The translations under genes were made by a program, and so were the position numbers. The notes under the pieces are model-generated. The model saw only the letters and a list, made by a program, of their open reading frames with translations, did no database searches and had not been told where the DNA came from. From Candidatus Hydrogenedentota bacterium (GTDB taxonomy: Bacteria > Spirochaetota > Leptospiria > Turneriellales > J094), in NCBI GenBank assembly GCA_003695005.1, contig RFJE01000252.1:1-9502 (forward strand): 9,502 nt of DNA, read 5' to 3'. Shown here piece by piece: positions 7,560-9,502 of the stretch (positions are counted from its first letter, which is position 1; each line of letters begins with the position of its first letter).

Positions 7560-7808
7560 CTAGTCGCTACCGTACAGTAACTTTTTTCTTTCGCGCTTAC
7601 GGATAGCCGCTAATTTTGCACGACGCCTTAATACGGAAGGCTTTTCATAAAATTCACGCTTCTTTAGTTCCGTTAAAATTCCTGCATTTGTAACTTCGCG
7701 CTTAAATTTTTTTAAAGCGACTTCGAACGGCTCACCCGGCGCTAATTCTACGCCATTTTTAAAATAAGAATAAATGTCTATGTCTTTAATCTCTGTTACC
7801 TCACTCAT
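7560..7808 (-). CDS. rpsU: 30S ribosomal protein bS21 with extended N-terminus
   Basis: Small basic ribosomal protein near the mRNA exit/anti-Shine-Dalgarno end of 16S rRNA. The core is unmistakable: [20 protein letters not shown] followed by REFYEKP (together about residues 26-57), then an Arg/Lys-rich tail ending LLYGSD. At 82 residues it is longer than the usual 58-71, because about 15 extra residues (acidic and aromatic, [10 protein letters not shown]) precede the conserved part. I chose the ATG at 7808. A GTG three codons upstream (7817, giving MAKMSEV) is possible, and neither has a good Shine-Dalgarno sequence. It leads the rpsU-dnaG pair and is divergent from the secreted protein gene at 7936. 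Confidence 0.93.
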   Translation of the reverse strand: MSEVTEIKDIDIYSYFKNGVELAPGEPFEVALKKFKREVTNAGILTELKKREFYEKPSVLRRRAKLAAIRKRERKKLLYGSD

Positions 7809-7867
7809 TTTTGCCACTTTTTGCTAGCTAGATACAGCGACAAGATTATTTTTGATGGTTATGGCTA

Positions 7868-7884
7868 TTGACCCACGGGTTCAA
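7868..7884 (-). promoter_or_regulatory. Hairpin in the putative rpsU leader
   Basis: An imperfect inverted repeat: TTGA paired with TCAA, one bulged base, two G-C pairs and a CACG/CGTG loop. If rpsU is transcribed from the promoter at 7896-7923, it lies near the 5' end of an approximately 80-nt leader. The position suits autoregulation by a ribosomal protein, but nothing in the sequence proves it. Confidence 0.3.
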
Positions 7885-7895
7885 GTCCTAATTAC

Positions 7896-7923
7896 AATAT
7901 CTTGACGTATTGGCTCTTGTTAA
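7896..7923 (-). promoter_or_regulatory. Candidate promoter of rpsU-dnaG
   Basis: On the minus strand TTAACA (7918-7923, five of six -35 bases), 16-nt spacer, GATATT (7896-7901, four of six -10 bases). Start would be near 7889, giving about 80 nt of leader before rpsU. It lies face to face with, and overlaps, the plus-strand promoter at 7902-7930. Confidence 0.4.
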
Positions 7924-7930
7924 AAATGAT
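7902..7930 (+). promoter_or_regulatory. Promoter of the small secreted protein gene, probably leaderless
   Basis: TTGACG (7902-7907, five of six), exact 17-nt spacer, AATGAT (7925-7930, four of six). Five bases separate the -10 from the ATG at 7936, so transcription would begin at the start codon itself. The -35 lies between the arms of the inverted repeat CAATA...TATTG (7895-7912). Confidence 0.5.
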
Positions 7931-7935
7931 TCCCC

Positions 7936-8487
7936 ATGAAAAAGTTTATACTGATACTAGCCTCATCGGGAATTATTTATGCTGCCCCACGAGGTACCCA
8001 CTGGGGAATGAATAAAAACCAAGTCTTACAAAAAGAGCTTCCGAAAAGACCGCTTCCTGCAACCGATCAAAATTTGTTAGAATATTCTATTACCATTTTA
8101 GATAAACCCGCGATTTTACAATATCGTTTTCATAAGAATAAGCTACAATCCATGAGATATTTATTGCGTCCTGCAGAAGGTTTTACTTACACCTATTCTT
8201 TTGAGCAATTGCTTGTTCGTTTTTTAAAAGATAAATATGGTATTCCCGAAAAGAACTTTAACCCATTCGATCCCCTTTACAAGAGACCTCTTCCTACCAT
8301 ATACAAGTTTTATTCCGCCAAGAAAAAAACAAAAGTTATATTAAAAATCTTAAAAGACCCTGACCTCCGCGACACGAGTGGCCAAAAAATGATAATCATT
8401 GAGTATTTCCCCTATTATGGCCAGCGCAAAAAAAAAGAAATGAATCAATACGAGCGCTGGAAACGAGAAGCTGCGAAAAAATTATAG
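7936..8487 (+). CDS. Small secreted protein of unknown function
   Basis: A 183-residue protein that I do not recognise. Residues 1-17 look like a Sec signal peptide (MKKF, hydrophobic core, cleavage after YAA). Mature protein starts around PRGTHWGMNKNQV, a tryptophan-glycine-met start followed by a short helix that resembles the opening of small periplasmic proteins with WGMSxxEV-type repeats. The middle (about 48-80) has alternating strands (YSITILDKPAILQYRF, KLQSMRYLL), then a helix and KYGIP. The C-terminal 25 residues are very basic and probably helical. No lipobox, metal-binding or catalytic motif is visible. The ATG has no Shine-Dalgarno sequence (TTCCCC precedes it) and a consensus-like promoter ends 5 nt upstream, so the mRNA may be leaderless. 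Its end overlaps the converging RsbW-like gene by 6 nt. Confidence 0.8.
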   Translation: MKKFILILASSGIIYAAPRGTHWGMNKNQVLQKELPKRPLPATDQNLLEYSITILDKPAILQYRFHKNKLQSMRYLLRPAEGFTYTYSFEQLLVRFLKDKYGIPEKNFNPFDPLYKRPLPTIYKFYSAKKKTKVILKILKDPDLRDTSGQKMIIIEYFPYYGQRKKKEMNQYERWKREAAKKL

Positions 8488-8907
8488 TGGCTTTAAGCCA
8501 TTGATTTTGCGAATTAGAGTAAGCCGCGTGCCAACTTTTCCGGAAGTATCATAATTTACAAAATCCATAAGCTTTTCTATTAAGTACACACCTAAACCTG
8601 AACTGTAATAATCATCTGCTTTTCGAGCTTTAATTTGAGACCGTGGAACTCGAATACCAAAGTCAATTAAATTCAACTCCACTTCATTTTCACGTATATG
8701 CGTCTCGATAATAAAATGATGCCTCTCGTCTTTTTTGTAGGCATGCTCAATAATATTATTTGCAGCTTCTGTAAAAGCCGCCTTTACTTCTTTTGCAATT
8801 TTTTCTTCCGCACCATGATCAATCAAAATCTTCTGGATAAAATTCCGCATCGCTCGTACATAAAGTGGTTTTGCAGGAATTTTATGCTTACTTACAATTT
8901 CTTCCAT
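8482..8907 (-). CDS. RsbW/SpoIIAB-like ATP-binding protein (anti-sigma factor or switch kinase type)
   Basis: A 141-residue stand-alone GHKL ATPase domain of the HATPase_c_2 type used by anti-sigma factors and partner-switching serine kinases. The N-box is EAANNIIEHAY (47-57), with E47, N51 and H55 in the E-x3-N-x3-H spacing. The G1 box is DFGIRVP (82-88), in which the second glycine of the usual DxGxG is R86. The G2 box is SGLGVYLIEKLMD (103-115). No dimerisation-phosphotransfer histidine domain is present, so it is not an ordinary two-component kinase. Partners (a STAS antagonist, a sigma factor or a PP2C phosphatase) are not in view, so its target cannot be named. It follows the MaoC-like gene by 6 nt, most likely in one transcript, with no Shine-Dalgarno sequence. 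The C-terminal codons include a small hairpin. Confidence 0.88.
   Translation of the reverse strand: MEEIVSKHKIPAKPLYVRAMRNFIQKILIDHGAEEKIAKEVKAAFTEAANNIIEHAYKKDERHHFIIETHIRENEVELNLIDFGIRVPRSQIKARKADDYYSSGLGVYLIEKLMDFVNYDTSGKVGTRLTLIRKINGLKPL
8488..8500. terminator. Small hairpin between two converging genes
   Basis: TGGCTTTAAGCCA can form a 5-bp stem with a 3-nt loop. On the minus strand it lies in the last codons of the RsbW-like gene and is followed, after CTATAA, by six T. It may act as a weak terminator for that gene. There is no other terminator at this tail-to-tail junction. Confidence 0.25.
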
Positions 8908-8913
8908 CCGAGA

Positions 8914-9393
8914 TTATGATTCATTACGGCATAAAATTAGCATGTTCCATATCCCTTTTTGGCAAACTTTTCCATTTTGCTTCTTTACTTTGGCTTCGAT
9001 GCTAACGCGACCTGCTCGGATTCCACCACGCAAAGGACGAATTTCCTTTGCTATCGGGGTAAGCTCTACATGAACAGTATCCCCAATAAATACAGGGCGG
9101 ACAAATTCCCATTTTTCAATTCCTTCAAAAGCTAAAATGGTGCCTTCAATCATTCCGGTTAAAACCGCAAGTCCAGTTGCCATGGACATGGTGAGCATCC
9201 CATGAGCAATTCTCTGCTTAAAGGGAATGGTTTTGGCATATTCTGCATTTGTGTGTAACTCTGACCAATCCCCTGTAAACCCACAAAAATTAACAATATC
9301 TGCTTCGGTCACGGTACGGCCTTGGGTAACCATGCTTTGCCCAAGCTCAAAATCTTCGTAATAAAGTCCCCGCTTTTTATACTGATTCTCCAT
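8914..9393 (-). CDS. MaoC-like acyl dehydratase (hotdog-fold enoyl-CoA hydratase)
   Basis: A 159-residue hotdog-fold protein of the MaoC/R-specific enoyl-CoA hydratase group, which add water across trans-2-enoyl-CoA (or a similar thioester) in lipid or polyester metabolism. The hydratase signature is clear: FTGDWSELHTNAEYAK (39-54), with catalytic D42 and H47, followed by IAHGMLTMSMATGL (62-75). Typical later strands include VRPVFIGDTVHVE (98-110). Length fits a single-domain member. The start at 9393 gives MENQYKKRGLYYEDFELG, the normal opening for the family. A TTG further out (9444) would add 17 atypical residues across the promoter region and is rejected. The exact substrate cannot be read from sequence. 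It is first in a two-gene unit with the RsbW-like gene, an unusual pairing. Confidence 0.92.
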   Translation of the reverse strand: MENQYKKRGLYYEDFELGQSMVTQGRTVTEADIVNFCGFTGDWSELHTNAEYAKTIPFKQRIAHGMLTMSMATGLAVLTGMIEGTILAFEGIEKWEFVRPVFIGDTVHVELTPIAKEIRPLRGGIRAGRVSIEAKVKKQNGKVCQKGIWNMLILCRNES

Positions 9394-9398
9394 AAGTA

Positions 9399-9428
9399 CA
9401 CATAGTGAATTACTTTTTAGCTTGTCTA
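9399..9428 (-). promoter_or_regulatory. Candidate promoter of the MaoC-like gene
   Basis: On the minus strand TAGACA (9423-9428, five of six -35 bases), 18-nt spacer, TATGTG (9399-9404, a weak -10). Five bases separate the -10 from the ATG at 9393, which would again give a leaderless transcript. Confidence 0.35.
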
Positions 9429-9446
9429 GTGTTTTGCTGCACAAGG

Positions 9447-9469
9447 GCTTGCAAGCATGTATATGCTTG
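9447..9469. repeat. Overlapping palindromes upstream of the MaoC-like gene
   Basis: GCTTGCAAGC (9447-9456) is a perfect 10-bp palindrome. It overlaps CAAGCAT-gtat-ATGCTTG (9452-9469), two perfect 7-bp arms around 4 bases. They lie just upstream of the candidate -35. They could be a regulator site, or a hairpin ending transcription from outside the window. No T-run follows directly on either strand. Confidence 0.6.
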
Positions 9470-9502
9470 ATTCTAGAAAGTAATATCCCTACTCTATATA
9501 GT

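Noticed and set aside
7876..7888. CGGGTTCAAGTCC, resembling a tRNA T-arm
   Set aside because: Only three pairs of the T-stem form, and no matching acceptor, D-arm or anticodon arm surrounds it on either strand. At most a relic; more likely chance.
9394..9444. TTG start extending the MaoC-like protein
   Set aside because: No ribosome site, atypical N-terminus, and it spans the candidate promoter.
1..9502. CRISPR array, insertion sequence, toxin-antitoxin or defence genes
   Set aside because: No regularly spaced repeats, transposase motifs or such small paired genes were seen. All long coding regions are otherwise accounted for.

Overview
This is an AT-rich window carrying eleven protein genes packed almost without gaps. 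The products suggest a Gram-negative bacterium: there is a lipoprotein with a lipobox, and two other proteins have Sec-type signal peptides. TGA is used as a stop (rfbA, rfbD), so the standard code applies. No marker fixes the phylum. The mix of an rpsU-dnaG pair, a spirochaete-type lipobox (LSSC) and an RsbW-like switch kinase is compatible with a Leptospirales-like spirochaete, but that is a low-confidence guess. The dTDP-rhamnose enzymes look Bacteroidetes-like from memory.

Layout, left to right. (1) Positions 57-3900, minus strand: a complete dTDP-L-rhamnose supply operon transcribed rfbA-rfbC-rfbD-rfbB. Two of the junctions are ATGA stop/start overlaps and one has a 1-nt gap. A lipoprotein of unknown function follows, starting inside the end of rfbB. 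(2) Positions 3994-5781, plus strand: a secreted DUF4140/DUF4139 (mucoidy inhibitor MuiA-like) protein, divergent from rfbA. (3) Positions 5767-7808, minus strand: ribosomal protein S21 (rpsU) followed by DNA primase (dnaG), the first two genes of the classic macromolecular-synthesis operon without rpoD behind them. dnaG meets the MuiA-like gene tail to tail with a 15-nt overlap. (4) Positions 7936-8487, plus strand: a small secreted protein of unknown function, divergent from rpsU. (5) Positions 8482-9393, minus strand: a MaoC-like hydratase followed after 6 nt by an RsbW-like ATP-binding protein, again tail to tail with its neighbour (6-nt overlap).

The four Rfb enzymes together convert glucose-1-phosphate and dTTP to dTDP-L-rhamnose, the donor for rhamnose in surface polysaccharide. 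No glycosyltransferase or polymerase gene is in view, so the user of the sugar lies elsewhere. rpsU-dnaG is housekeeping. The intergenic regions are short (93 and 127 bp). They hold plausible sigma-70-type promoters, several of which place the start site at or within a few bases of the ATG. Few genes have a good Shine-Dalgarno sequence (clear only for rfbB and the MuiA-like gene). No mobile element, CRISPR array, rRNA or convincing tRNA was found. I see no clear new defence or mobile system. The points most worth checking are the lipoprotein tied to the rhamnose operon, the leaderless/SD-poor expression signals together with an N-terminally extended S21, and the MaoC/RsbW pair behind a palindrome cluster.
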